From assembly GCA_004557905.1 (NCBI GenBank), contig SFFH01000018.1:1-60783 (forward strand): a stretch of 60,783 bases of DNA, in the 5' to 3' direction. Below the pieces are notes generated by a model. It was given only the letters and a program-made list of their open reading frames with translations. It searched no databases and had not been told where the DNA came from. The stretch is from Clostridiales bacterium. GTDB taxonomy: Bacteria > Bacillota > Clostridia > Christensenellales > Aristaeellaceae. Positions within the stretch are counted from its first letter, which is position 1, and each line of letters starts with the position of its first letter. This document shows, in pieces, positions 1 to 8,684 of this stretch. Both the position numbers and the translations under genes were made by a program.

Positions 1-210
1 GTCGTACAGCAAAAAAGAGAAGATGACTCTCTTTTCGATAAATCATCTTCTCTCGGAGATATTCTTCCTCTGCCATCTGCTTAACTAAATGACATTGGGG
101 AGAATCCCGGCTTTTTTGTCGGATTCACATTTCTGCAACATTTCTCCAGCAATTCGGCAATGTCGTACGGATAAACTGATAAGGAATGAATAGAAAAGGT
201 GTGTTTGCCC
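1..210. other. Intergenic left edge, no gene seen
   Basis: No credible reading frame lies in the first 210 bases. A perfect 11-bp inverted repeat (AGAGAAGATGA at 16-26, its complement at 43-53, 16-nt loop) could be the terminator or a leader hairpin of a gene left of the window. The remainder is the 5' flank of the degV-family gene; no clear promoter was recognised. Confidence 0.5.
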
Positions 211-1059
211 ATGAAACCGATCCTTCTGACCGCTGAGTCCGGTTCCGATATCACGCCCGAAATCGCACAGAAATACGGCGTCACCATCGTCCCGATGCAC
301 GTCTCCTTCGGCGGGGAAACGCGTGATGACGGCTCCTTTCCGACGACGGAAATGTTTGCGCACTACGCAAAAACGCGCGAACTGCCGCGCACCAGCGGCT
401 GCACTCCGCATGACTTTGAGGTGACTTTTGAACGCCTTCAGGCGGAGCATCCTGGCCAGGGCATCCTGCATCTGGCGTATTCCGCCTGCACCACCTGCTC
501 CATGCAGAGCGCGATCATCGCGAGCGAGGACCGCAAGGGCATCGCGATCGTGGATACCAAGCAGGTTTCCGCCGCGCAGGCCGCCGTGGTCATCGCTGTG
601 GCGGACTACCTGGCGGCAAACCCGGAGACGACGCTTGAGCAGGCTGCTGCGAAGGCGGAGGAAATCGCAAAGACGGTGCGCATGGGCTTCTTCCCGGGCG
701 ATCTGGACTATCTGCGTGCCGGCGGTCGCGTGAGCAACGCGGCATACCTGGGCGCAAAGCTGCTGAGCCTGAATCCGCTGATCGAGATTCTCGACGGCAA
801 GCTGCTGTCCACCAAAAAGTACCGCGGCAGCATGGCCAAGGTGGTGGCCAAGCTCGTGGACGACTACACGGAGAACCTTGATCCCAGCCGTCCGCTGTAC
901 CTCATTTACGGGGAAGGTCTGAATGAGAAGATCAGGCTGGACGCGGAGCGCTTTGCGAAGGACAAGGGCTTTGCGCAGGTTTCCTGGGTGCAGACCGGGT
1001 GCGTCATCGCCGCGCACAGCGGCCCCGGCTCATTCGGTATCGTGGGCTTTGCAAAATAA
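211..1059 (+). CDS. DegV family fatty-acid-binding protein
   Basis: A 282-residue DegV-fold protein. Known family members bind a long-chain fatty acid between two domains and, in many Firmicutes, serve as FakB subunits that present exogenous fatty acid to the kinase FakA. The start MKPILLTAESGSDITPE is typical: a first strand followed by the SGSD-type binding loop. The central YSACTTCSMQSA segment corresponds to the family's small-residue fatty-acid headgroup loop, and GDLDYLRAGGRVSNAA is the usual signature near residue 170. Start chosen at ATG 211 behind AGGTG at 197-201 rather than the GTG at 199. Single-gene unit ending in a hairpin terminator. No fakA is in the window, so the partner is unknown. 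Confidence 0.9.
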   Translation: MKPILLTAESGSDITPEIAQKYGVTIVPMHVSFGGETRDDGSFPTTEMFAHYAKTRELPRTSGCTPHDFEVTFERLQAEHPGQGILHLAYSACTTCSMQSAIIASEDRKGIAIVDTKQVSAAQAAVVIAVADYLAANPETTLEQAAAKAEEIAKTVRMGFFPGDLDYLRAGGRVSNAAYLGAKLLSLNPLIEILDGKLLSTKKYRGSMAKVVAKLVDDYTENLDPSRPLYLIYGEGLNEKIRLDAERFAKDKGFAQVSWVQTGCVIAAHSGPGSFGIVGFAK

Positions 1060-1074
1060 GCGCATCATCGACAT

Positions 1075-1104
1075 AAAAAGAAGCGGCCGCCGGTCGCTTC
1101 TTTT
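1075..1104. terminator. Bidirectional intrinsic terminator
   Basis: AAAAGAAGCG and CGCTTCTTTT form a 10-bp stem with flanking A and T runs. It sits between the convergent degV-family and yitT-family genes and can serve both. Confidence 0.8.
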
Positions 1105-1141
1105 GGTTGTATCGGGTTTTGTACGGCGGACGGCGCGCAGC

Positions 1142-2014
1142 TCAATCCTTCAGGAAGCCCTTGCCGACGATCTCGGTGGACGCGGTGATGATCATGAACG
1201 CGTGCGGATCGATCATGTGTACATGTCTGCGCAGCGCCAGCGCCTGGGAACGGTTGAGCACGGTGATGATCATCGTCTTGGAACCGTTGGTGTATGCGCC
1301 GTGCACATCCTCCAGGGTTGCGCCGCGGTGGAGCACCTTCACGATGAAATCGACAATGGGCTGCGGATCGGCGGTGATGATCTGGAAGCACTTCTTGATG
1401 CGGAAGCTGTCAGCCACGTAATCGACCAGCGCAGACTTGAGCAGCAGGCCCAGGATGGAGTACAGGCCGCTCTCAATGCCAAAGAAGAACAGCGCGGCAA
1501 CGGTGATGAGCGAGTCCGCAACCATGAGCGCCAGACCGATGTTCATGCTGGTGTATTTGCGCAGGATCATGGCGATGATGTCCGTGCCGCCGCTGGACGC
1601 GCCCAGATGAAACAGGATCGCAGAGCCGAAGGCCGGCAGCAGGACCGCAAAGCACAGCTCCAGGAAGGGCTGGGTGGTCAGCGGATGGGAGAGTGGACAG
1701 ATGCGCTCGAAGATGTTCATCAGGAAGGAGAGCAGCATGGAGCAGTAGACCGTGCTGAAGGCAAAGTCCCTGCCGATGAAGGCGAAGCCCACGACGAGCA
1801 GCGCCACGTTGATGATGAGCATCAGCACGCTCGGGGTGAGCACCTCGGAGGGAATCACGCGGCCCAGAATCAGCGAGAGACCGCTGACGCCGCCGGTGGA
1901 GAAATTGTTGGGGAACTTGAAGAAGTAGACGCCGATGCTGGTGATCAGGATGCCGAGGGTCAGGAGCAGATAACGCTCGAGTGTGTTCAGCTCGCGGGCT
2001 TTCGTGACTTTCAT
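1142..2014 (-). CDS. YitT family membrane protein (DUF2179)
   Basis: A 290-residue polytopic membrane protein of the YitT family. The N-terminal part holds about five hydrophobic helices with the family's FPNNFSTGGVSGLSLILG loop and the GASSGGTDIIAMIL segment. The C-terminal ~80 residues (KKCFQIITADPQPIVDFIV onward) form the soluble DUF2179 domain with GATLEDVHGAYT. The function of the family is not established; it may be a transporter or sensor. Start taken at the ATG at 2014, preceded by AAAGGA; the longer frame to 2068 lies at or above the probable transcription start. Monocistronic, convergent with the degV-family gene. Confidence 0.85.
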   Translation of the reverse strand: MKVTKARELNTLERYLLLTLGILITSIGVYFFKFPNNFSTGGVSGLSLILGRVIPSEVLTPSVLMLIINVALLVVGFAFIGRDFAFSTVYCSMLLSFLMNIFERICPLSHPLTTQPFLELCFAVLLPAFGSAILFHLGASSGGTDIIAMILRKYTSMNIGLALMVADSLITVAALFFFGIESGLYSILGLLLKSALVDYVADSFRIKKCFQIITADPQPIVDFIVKVLHRGATLEDVHGAYTNGSKTMIITVLNRSQALALRRHVHMIDPHAFMIITASTEIVGKGFLKD

Positions 2015-2067
2015 TTGAACAGGGTCCTTTCGTCTTTGATGAGGACTGTGAAATTTGCAGCCCTGCA

Positions 2068-2096
2068 ATTATAGCAGATCGTACAGAAAAAGTCGA
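2068..2096 (-). promoter_or_regulatory. Probable promoter of yitT-family gene
   Basis: Reading on the minus strand, TCGACT (2091-2096) and TATAAT (2068-2073) are spaced 17 bp. The -10 is perfect and the -35 is weak. Placement supports the ATG at 2014 as the start. Confidence 0.5.
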
Positions 2097-2132
2097 GAGA
2101 AAACCTGAAAATGCAAGGCAAAGAATAATTCA

Positions 2133-2162
2133 TTCGCAAATTTTGCGCGGATGATGTATAAT
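2133..2162 (+). promoter_or_regulatory. Probable promoter of SH3/C39-like gene
   Basis: TTCGCA (2133-2138) and a perfect TATAAT (2157-2162) with an 18-bp spacer, about 34 bp before the start codon. Confidence 0.5.
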
Positions 2163-2195
2163 AAAGCCATTGTACAGAATAAAGGAGACATGCCG

Positions 2196-3815
2196 ATGAA
2201 GAGAATGGGGTATTCGCTGGCAAGCGTCTGCCTGCTGCTGTGGCTGCTTGCAGGCACAGGGCTTGCCGAGCCGGCGTGGGTGGAGACGGAGAAGGGCTCC
2301 CTGAACGTCAGAAGCAAGGCGAATGCGAAATCCACGATCGTCAGCAAGGTGCCTAACGGCAGCATGGTCGAGGTGCTGGAAACCAAAGGGGATTGGACCA
2401 GGATCGAATACAACGGGAAAAAGGGCTATGTGAAATCCAGTTTTCTGAAGGACGAGCCCCCCGAGGGCACCTCGGAGGAAGCGGGCGAGGTGCTGGTGAT
2501 TCAGGAGGGCGGCTATGCCCGCATCGTGACGCAGAGCGGCGCCCTGAATGTGCGCAAAAAGGCTGATCCCAAATCCGTGGTCGTCACGCAGGTGCCCAAC
2601 GGCGCGCGGGTCGAGGTGGTGGAGGCGACGCTGCAATGGAGCAGCATCGTCTATCAGGGAAAGACGGGCTATGTGCAGACGCAGTATCTGGTGCTGGATT
2701 CCCAGATGATCGGCAGAACGGTCTATCCGGACGGCGCATATCTGTATGTGCGGCAGGAGGAGAGCGCGCTGTCGCAGAGCCTGACGGCTGTGAGTGCATC
2801 CCAGCCCATGACGATCCTTGAGATCGGGAAGCAGTGGGTGCGCGTCTCCTGTCAGAACGGCGAGGGCATGGATATTGAGGGCTATGTCAGCATGGCGGAT
2901 ATCTCCCAGTGGCGCGAGACGCCGACAGGCGTGGCGCAGCCGCCCGTGTATGCGCAGCTTGAGCTGAGCAAGGACGCGCTGCGGCTCGGCGAGGAGCTGG
3001 ACGCCGAAGTGCGCGGAGAGGAGGGCGCCTCCTGTGCGGTGCGGGTGCTTTGCAACGGCAAGGTGATCATGGACAGCCGGATGGTCCTGGACAACACCAC
3101 GTTCAGCTATCGTCCGCGCAAGGCAGGCGTCTATCAGATGGAGCTGATCGTCCGCCGGGCGGACGGCGCGTCCATCGGCTGCGAGGCGCGCTTCATCGTG
3201 GAGGAGGGCGGCACGGACGCAGAAGCGCCCGAGGTGTACAGCCAGAAGGATGGCTGGTGGCTGGACAAGAAATACAGCCGGAGCAATCTGGATCAGTCCG
3301 GCTGCGCCATCTTTACGCTCTCGCATGCGCTGCAGCGGCTTGGCAAGGCCTCGGAGAAGACCACGCCGGACGCACTGGCCAGGACCTATCCCATGTATCT
3401 GGCGGAGAGCGGCACGGTGACTAGCAATCTGCTCGCGGCAGCGGGCCGGGATTTTGGCTTTGCGACGGATAAGGACAAGCTGTACGATGCCGGGCAGATC
3501 GCGCAGCGCTTTAAAGAGGGCGCGGTGTTCAGCTTCGCCATCGTGAGCGGTCATATTGCGCTGGCCGCGGGCCTTAATGATGATGGGACGATGGTGCGCA
3601 TCGTCGATTCGGCGCCGTCGGCCACGTTTGAACGCATCGAGAATGCGCAGCTGTACATCGAGGATGGCCGGGGCGGCTATCAGGCCGTTGCGTCTCTTGA
3701 GGACATTCCGGGCGCAAAGTACTATCTGGAGACCGACCAGTTCGGCGGTCTCGAGTATTATCTGACGATGGAGTACGTCGCGAGCCGCGGCGTGCGTTCC
3801 ATCATTCCGCGATAA
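2196..3815 (+). CDS. Secreted SH3-domain protein with C39-like peptidase domain
   Basis: A 539-residue exported protein. An N-terminal signal peptide (KR followed by a Leu-rich core, ending near LAEPAW) is followed by two clear bacterial SH3 repeats (KGSLNVRSKANAKS around residue 30, SGALNVRKKADPKS around 110) and a weaker third (YLYVRQEESALSQ). After a linker comes a C-terminal papain-like domain of the C39-like type: SGCAIFTLSHAL gives a candidate catalytic Cys at 370, SGHIALAAG a His at 453 and VDSAPS an Asp at 471. SH3b domains usually bind cell-wall peptides, so a wall-associated peptidase or amidase is likely (inference). Start chosen at the second ATG, which has AAGGAG 8 nt upstream; the ATG at 2190 is too close to it. 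Monocistronic. Confidence 0.8.
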   Translation: MKRMGYSLASVCLLLWLLAGTGLAEPAWVETEKGSLNVRSKANAKSTIVSKVPNGSMVEVLETKGDWTRIEYNGKKGYVKSSFLKDEPPEGTSEEAGEVLVIQEGGYARIVTQSGALNVRKKADPKSVVVTQVPNGARVEVVEATLQWSSIVYQGKTGYVQTQYLVLDSQMIGRTVYPDGAYLYVRQEESALSQSLTAVSASQPMTILEIGKQWVRVSCQNGEGMDIEGYVSMADISQWRETPTGVAQPPVYAQLELSKDALRLGEELDAEVRGEEGASCAVRVLCNGKVIMDSRMVLDNTTFSYRPRKAGVYQMELIVRRADGASIGCEARFIVEEGGTDAEAPEVYSQKDGWWLDKKYSRSNLDQSGCAIFTLSHALQRLGKASEKTTPDALARTYPMYLAESGTVTSNLLAAAGRDFGFATDKDKLYDAGQIAQRFKEGAVFSFAIVSGHIALAAGLNDDGTMVRIVDSAPSATFERIENAQLYIEDGRGGYQAVASLEDIPGAKYYLETDQFGGLEYYLTMEYVASRGVRSIIPR

Positions 3816-3820
3816 ACAAT

Positions 3821-3857
3821 CAGCTCCGGCAGAGCGACCTGCCGGAGCTGAGCTTTT
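3821..3857. terminator. Bidirectional intrinsic terminator
   Basis: Perfect 12-bp stem CAGCTCCGGCAG / CTGCCGGAGCTG with a 6-nt loop, followed by AGCTTTT, between two convergent genes. Confidence 0.85.
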
Positions 3858-3867
3858 GGACTGAAAA

Positions 3868-4551
3868 TCAGCAGCGCATGAAGCGGCGCAGAAGGGCAAC
3901 CGACTGCTCGGCGGCCATCTGCACGAACGTCGGGTAATCCATGTACGAGGAGCCGTCCGCGCTGTCGGAGATTGCGCGCAACACGCAGAAGGGAACCTTG
4001 TTCACATAGCAGACCTGGCCGACGGCTGCGCCCTCCATTTCACAGGCGATCGCCTTGAAGTGCTCGACGATGAACGCCTTGCGCTCGGCGCTGGCGACAA
4101 ACTGGTCGCCGGAGGCGATCACGCCAGTTGCGGTTTTGATGCCCATCACCTTTGCGCAGGCGGAGAGCTGGCCGGTAAGCAGGCGGTCAGCCGGAAGCTC
4201 CACCTTGTTGATGCCGGAGATCAGGCCGACCGGATCGCCGAGGGGAGAGGTGTCCATGTCGTGCTGCACGACAGCGGAGGACACGGCGATGGAGCCAATG
4301 GTCAGCGCGTCGGTCAGCGTCCCGGCCACGCCGGTATTGATGATGCACCGGGGCTGGTAGTGCAGGATCATCGTCTGCGCGCACAGGGCGGCAAAGACCT
4401 TGCCGATGCCGCACACGGCGGTGACGACGTCCTTGCCTTCCAGCGTGCCGCGTACAAACCGGATGTCGCTGATGACCTCGGTTTCGGTGTTTTCCATGTA
4501 GGAACGCAGGGATTTCATCTCCACGTCCATTGCTGCGATAATGCCAATCAT
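3868..4551 (-). CDS. mtnN: 5'-methylthioadenosine/S-adenosylhomocysteine nucleosidase
   Basis: A 227-residue MTA/SAH nucleosidase (Pfs), a cytoplasmic enzyme that removes adenine from S-adenosylhomocysteine and methylthioadenosine. The N-terminus MIGIIAAMDVEMKSL carries the conserved catalytic Glu. The body has INTGVAGTL, ACEMEGAAVGQVC (ribose-binding Met-Glu) and AISDSAD with the Asp that protonates adenine. Length is normal. It lies 9 nt behind luxS on the same strand, and its Shine-Dalgarno (GAGGAG) is made by the last codons and stop of luxS, so translation is probably coupled. With luxS it makes up the two-step route from SAH to homocysteine plus DPD/AI-2. Confidence 0.95.
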   Translation of the reverse strand: MIGIIAAMDVEMKSLRSYMENTETEVISDIRFVRGTLEGKDVVTAVCGIGKVFAALCAQTMILHYQPRCIINTGVAGTLTDALTIGSIAVSSAVVQHDMDTSPLGDPVGLISGINKVELPADRLLTGQLSACAKVMGIKTATGVIASGDQFVASAERKAFIVEHFKAIACEMEGAAVGQVCYVNKVPFCVLRAISDSADGSSYMDYPTFVQMAAEQSVALLRRFMRC

Positions 4552-4560
4552 GATGCTTGT

Positions 4561-5025
4561 TTACTCCTCATAGATGAAAGTCTGCTCGCGGGCGTTCAGC
4601 TCCGCGAGATAGCGGGCGGCCTCGGTCTTGGCGGCCTCAAGGCTCAGGTTTCTGTAATTGCCGCACTCCTTGCGTGCCGCGCCGAAGACCGGTCCCTCGT
4701 GCGCGAGGATGCGCTCGCAGGTTCTTTTCACCTCGGCAAGCACGGTGGCGTTGTCCGCGTTGCGCACCAGCAGATAGAAGCCGGTCTGGCAGCCCATCGG
4801 GCCGAAGTACACGATCTGGCTGCGCAGCTCGCCGTTGCGGATGTAGGTGGCGAACATGTGCTCCAGGGAGTGCAGGGTGGAATTGTCGAGCAGATCGCCC
4901 GTGTTCGGGCGGCGGCAGCGCATGTCATAGGTGGTGATGTCGCCGTCCACGCGGCTGACGTACAGGCCGGGCAGCAGCTTGTCGTGGTCGATGGAGAAGC
5001 TGGCGATGCGGGCAATGCTATCCAT
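4561..5025 (-). CDS. luxS: S-ribosylhomocysteine lyase LuxS
   Basis: A 154-residue LuxS, which cleaves S-ribosylhomocysteine to homocysteine and DPD, the precursor of autoinducer-2. The metal ligands are visible: HSLEH gives His52 and His56, KECGN gives Cys121. The catalytic Cys is in FGPMGCQTGFYL (Cys79). Length matches the family. AGGAGG lies 9 nt before the ATG. It is the first gene of a two-gene operon with mtnN. AI-2 may be only a by-product of methyl-cycle recycling here; no Lsr-type AI-2 importer was recognised in the window, although the RbsB-like importer at 32 kb belongs to the same broad superfamily. Confidence 0.97.
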   Translation of the reverse strand: MDSIARIASFSIDHDKLLPGLYVSRVDGDITTYDMRCRRPNTGDLLDNSTLHSLEHMFATYIRNGELRSQIVYFGPMGCQTGFYLLVRNADNATVLAEVKRTCERILAHEGPVFGAARKECGNYRNLSLEAAKTEAARYLAELNAREQTFIYEE

Positions 5026-5063
5026 AAGGGGAATCCTCCTGATGCCTCAATAAAAATCGCTTC

Positions 5064-5092
5064 ATTATAACAGAGAATTCGTCAACGCGCAA
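5064..5092 (-). promoter_or_regulatory. Probable promoter of luxS-mtnN
   Basis: On the minus strand, TTGCGC (5087-5092) and TATAAT (5064-5069) are separated by 17 bp, about 40 bp before the luxS start. Confidence 0.55.
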
Positions 5093-5121
5093 CCTTTTTT
5101 GCGATGACTCCTGCGCAATGA

Positions 5122-5150
5122 TTGAAACGGAATGATCGGCATGGTATAAT
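5122..5150 (+). promoter_or_regulatory. Promoter of GH112 phosphorylase gene
   Basis: TTGAAA (5122-5127), 17-bp spacer, perfect TATAAT (5145-5150). A good SigA-type match 40 bp upstream of the start codon. Confidence 0.75.
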
Positions 5151-5190
5151 TTGAGCATCCAACATTTACAATGCGCTGGAGGATGCTGAT

Positions 5191-7356
5191 ATGAGCAATG
5201 AAACGAAACTTCGTGGACGCGTGACGATTCCGACTGACGTTGACGTCGTTCCGCAGACGCTCGAACTGTTCGCGCGCTGGGGCGCGGACGCCATCCGTGA
5301 CTGCGACGGCACGGACTTCCCGGCCGAACTCAAGGCCGTGGACGCCAAGGTTTACTCGACCTACTATACCACCCGCAAGGACAACGCCTGGGCGAAGGCC
5401 AACCCGGACGAGGTGCAGCAGTGTTACATCATGACCGGCTTCTGCATGGCCGGGGAAGGGCCGCTTGCGATTGAGCTGATGGACAACCTCTCCACCGAGC
5501 TGCTCATGCCCAATACCCGCGACGACATCCGCCGTTGGTGGGAGGTCATCGACCGCACGACAGGCGAGGTTGTCTCCCCGGACGAATGGCGCTATGAGGA
5601 TGGCTTTGTCGTCATCGATAAGCCCGCCGCCTACCACGAGTACACCGTGTCCTTTCTGTGCTATCTGATCTGGGACCCGGTCCACATGTACAATGCCGTG
5701 GTCAACGACTGGAAGAATGTCGAGCATCAGATCACGTTCGACGTGCGCCAGCCCAAGACCCGCAAATACACGATGGAGCGCCTGCGCAAGTTCATCGCGG
5801 AGCATCCGTATGTGGACGTGATCCGCTATACCACGTTCTTCCATCAGTTCACGCTGGTGTTTGACGCGCTCAAGCGCGAGAAGTATGTGGACTGGTACGG
5901 CTATTCCGCTTCCGTCTCCCCGTACATTCTCGAGCAGTTTGAGCGCGAGGTGGGCTATAAATTCCGCCCGGAGTACATCATCGACCAGGGCTACTTCAAC
6001 AACCAGTACCGCGTGCCGAGCAAGGAGTACAGGGATTTCCAGGCGTTCCAGCGCCGGGAGGTCGCCGCGCTCGCCAAGGAGATGGTCGACATCACCCACG
6101 AGATGGGCAAGGAGGCCATGATGTTCCTGGGCGATCACTGGATCGGCACCGAGCCGTTCATGGACGAATTCAAGACCATCGGTCTGGACGCGGTTGTGGG
6201 CAGCGTGGGCAACGGCTCCACACTCCGCCTGATCTCCGACATCAAGGGCGTGAAGTACACCGAGGGCCGCCTGCTGCCGTACTTCTTCCCGGATACGTTC
6301 AACGAGCACGGCGACCCGGTGAAGGAAGCGAAGGTCAACTGGGTGACCGCCCGCCGCGCAATTCTGCGCAGCCCGATCGACCGCATCGGCTACGGCGGCT
6401 ACCTCAAGCTCGCGTGCGATTTCCCGGAGTTCCTTGACTATGTGGAGAGCGTGTGCAACGAGTTCCGCGAGCTGTATGAGAACATCAAGGGCACCACGCC
6501 GTACTGCGTGAAGACCGTGGCCGTGCTCAACTGCTGGGGCAAAATGCGCGCCTGGGGCTGCCACATGGTGCACCATGCGCTCTATCAGAAGCAGAACTAC
6601 TCCTACGCCGGCGTCATCGAGGCGCTGTCCGGCGCGCCGTTTGACGTGCGGTTCATCTCCTTTGAGGATATCCTGAAGGACCCCCATGTGCTCGATGACA
6701 TCGACGTGATCCTCAACATCGGCGACGGCGATACGGCGCACACCGGCGGCGCGTACTGGGAGAACCCGGTGATTGTCTCCGCCATCCGCGGCTTCATCGC
6801 CCATGGCGGCGGCTTCATCGGCGTGGGCCAGCCCTCCGGCCATCAGTACCAGGGGCACTATCTGCAGCTGGCGGGACAGTTGGGCGTGGAGAAGGAGACC
6901 GGCTTCACCCTGGGCTACGACAAGTACAACTGGGAGGAAAAGCCCGAGCACTTCATCACGGCGGACTGCACGAAGGCCATCGACTTCGGCGAGGGCCAGA
7001 AGGGCATGTACGCGCTTGCGGGCGCCACGATCCTCTGCCAGCGTGAAAAAGAAGTGCAGATGGCGGTCAATACCTGCGGCAAGGGCCGTACGGTATACAT
7101 TTCCGGTCTGCCGTATTCCTTTGAAAACAGCCGCCTGCTCTACCGCAGCATCCTGTGGAGCGCGCACGCGGAGGAGAGCCTGCACCAGTGGTTCTCCAGC
7201 AACTTCAACGTCGAGGTACACGCCTATGTGAAGAACGGCAAGTACTGCGTGGTCAACAACACCTACGATCCGCAGACGACCACGGTATACCGCGGCGACG
7301 GCAGCAGCTTTGAGCTGTCGCTGGACGCCAACGAGATCAGGTGGTACGAAATCTGA
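5191..7356 (+). CDS. GH112 beta-1,3-galactosyl-N-acetylhexosamine phosphorylase family
   Basis: A 721-residue member of glycoside hydrolase family 112. Characterised members phosphorolyse Gal-beta-1,3-GlcNAc (lacto-N-biose) or Gal-beta-1,3-GalNAc (galacto-N-biose, mucin core) to galactose-1-phosphate; one branch acts on Gal-beta-1,4-rhamnose. The N-terminal GRVTIPTDVDVVPQTLEL and WGADAIRDCDGT segments, the LIWDPVHMYN and FLGDHWIGTEP motifs and full length support the family. The C-terminal half carries the expected flavodoxin-like domain (VILNIGDGDTAHTGG, FIGVGQPSG). No signal peptide, so it acts inside the cell on imported disaccharide. Strong promoter and GGAGG 8 nt before ATG; apparently monocistronic, and no dedicated LNB transporter is adjacent. 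Substrate preference cannot be assigned by eye. Confidence 0.9.
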   Translation: MSNETKLRGRVTIPTDVDVVPQTLELFARWGADAIRDCDGTDFPAELKAVDAKVYSTYYTTRKDNAWAKANPDEVQQCYIMTGFCMAGEGPLAIELMDNLSTELLMPNTRDDIRRWWEVIDRTTGEVVSPDEWRYEDGFVVIDKPAAYHEYTVSFLCYLIWDPVHMYNAVVNDWKNVEHQITFDVRQPKTRKYTMERLRKFIAEHPYVDVIRYTTFFHQFTLVFDALKREKYVDWYGYSASVSPYILEQFEREVGYKFRPEYIIDQGYFNNQYRVPSKEYRDFQAFQRREVAALAKEMVDITHEMGKEAMMFLGDHWIGTEPFMDEFKTIGLDAVVGSVGNGSTLRLISDIKGVKYTEGRLLPYFFPDTFNEHGDPVKEAKVNWVTARRAILRSPIDRIGYGGYLKLACDFPEFLDYVESVCNEFRELYENIKGTTPYCVKTVAVLNCWGKMRAWGCHMVHHALYQKQNYSYAGVIEALSGAPFDVRFISFEDILKDPHVLDDIDVILNIGDGDTAHTGGAYWENPVIVSAIRGFIAHGGGFIGVGQPSGHQYQGHYLQLAGQLGVEKETGFTLGYDKYNWEEKPEHFITADCTKAIDFGEGQKGMYALAGATILCQREKEVQMAVNTCGKGRTVYISGLPYSFENSRLLYRSILWSAHAEESLHQWFSSNFNVEVHAYVKNGKYCVVNNTYDPQTTTVYRGDGSSFELSLDANEIRWYEI

Positions 7357-7357
7357 C

Positions 7358-8644
7358 CTATCGCACGGCGGCATACAGCGCGCGCAGGCTGAGTGCAAGC
7401 GTCACAGCCTGCGCCGCCGCCATGGCGATCACGGCGCCCCAGAGCTGCAGCGTGGGCTGTGCGGCGAGCGCATACATCAGCAGTACGGAAAGCAGATTGG
7501 CGAACAGCGCGATGCGCAGCGACGTGCCCTGAAGGCCGAGACCGTTCATCAGCCCGCTGACCACCTGAGAAAGCGCCATCACCGGCACGAGGACGCAGCA
7601 GCGGCGAAGCAGCGGCAGCAGCTCTGCCTGCCGGTACAGCGTATCGGCGATCAGCGGCGCGAACAGCCAGACGCCGACCATGGCGCACAGGCCGACCAGC
7701 AGCGTGCCGCCGAGGATGCGGCGCACGAGACTCCTCTGCGGCGTGCCGTTTGCTTGGCGGCGCGTCAGCTCCGGGGCGGCGACCATGCACAGGCTGCACG
7801 TGATGAACGACGGGAGCATCAGCACCGGCATCAGCATGCCGCTGAGCATGCCGAACCGGCTGAGCGCTTCGGACGCGGGCAGGCCGGAGATCTGAAGCCG
7901 CGCGGGGATGAGCGCGGACTGCACCGTGCGCATCAGCGAGGAGACCAGCTTCATGCCGGTCAGTGGCAGCGCGAGGGAGAGCATCTCGCGGTAGACGGCG
8001 CGGCGGCTGCCCTCGCCCGGTGTAAAGAGGATCGCCCGCGCGGCGATGAGCAGCATCAGCACGAGCGAGGCCGTCTCGCCGAGCAGGGACGCGGCGGCGG
8101 GAATCGCCGCGCGCAGCATCGTCGGCCAGCCGCGCAGCGCGAAGACCAGACGGATGCAGAGAAACAGGCGCACGAGCTGCTCGAGCAGCTCGGACAGCGC
8201 GGGCGGCACGGGTTTGCCCTTGCCATAGTAGTACCCGTTGAGCGCGCAGGAAACGCCCAGCACGGGGATGCAGGGCAGATAGATCAGCAGAGCCGGCAGC
8301 GTACGCAGATCGCCCAGCCAAAGCGCCAGCTGCGTCCTGAAGGCGAACGCCAGAACAGCGACCGGCACGCCGGTCAGAAGCGCCAGGCTGATGCCGCAGC
8401 GCAGCACGCGCACCTGACGCGCCGGCTGCGATTTGGCGCACATGCGCGATACGGCGGCAGGCAGACCGGAGACCACCGGCGTGATGAGCAGCATCTGCGC
8501 GCTGTGCGTCAGCTCCACCAGGCCCATGGCCTGCGCACCGAGCGCACGCGAGAGCCAGATGCGATTGAAAAAGCCGATTACCCGCACGATAAAGTGCGAG
8601 GCGCTCAGAAACATGGTCTGCCTGACGAGCGTGCGAGCGTTCAT
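7358..8644 (-). CDS. SpoVB/MATE-like polysaccharide flippase family membrane protein
   Basis: A 428-residue polytopic membrane protein with about 12-14 hydrophobic segments. The N-terminus (MNARTLVRQTMFLSASHF... VRVIGFFNRIWLSRALG) is characteristic of the SpoVB/MurJ branch of the MOP superfamily, which flips lipid-linked oligosaccharides, cell-wall or spore-cortex precursors. The second half has QVVSGLMNGLGLQGTSLR. Whether this is SpoVB itself or a paralogue is unclear. Start set to ATG 8644, since the longer frame overlaps the divergent gene's start; the Shine-Dalgarno (GGGTGG) is weak. It ends 1 nt past the stop of the convergent GH112 gene, so the two genes have no terminator between them. 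Confidence 0.8.
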   Translation of the reverse strand: MNARTLVRQTMFLSASHFIVRVIGFFNRIWLSRALGAQAMGLVELTHSAQMLLITPVVSGLPAAVSRMCAKSQPARQVRVLRCGISLALLTGVPVAVLAFAFRTQLALWLGDLRTLPALLIYLPCIPVLGVSCALNGYYYGKGKPVPPALSELLEQLVRLFLCIRLVFALRGWPTMLRAAIPAAASLLGETASLVLMLLIAARAILFTPGEGSRRAVYREMLSLALPLTGMKLVSSLMRTVQSALIPARLQISGLPASEALSRFGMLSGMLMPVLMLPSFITCSLCMVAAPELTRRQANGTPQRSLVRRILGGTLLVGLCAMVGVWLFAPLIADTLYRQAELLPLLRRCCVLVPVMALSQVVSGLMNGLGLQGTSLRIALFANLLSVLLMYALAAQPTLQLWGAVIAMAAAQAVTLALSLRALYAAVR

Positions 8645-8684
8645 ACAACCACCCCGGCAAGGGTATGCAGAACGGAGGACTCCA

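Noticed and set aside
5065..7398. 777-codon open frame on the minus strand
   Set aside because: Shadow of the GH112 gene. It crosses the luxS and GH112 promoters.
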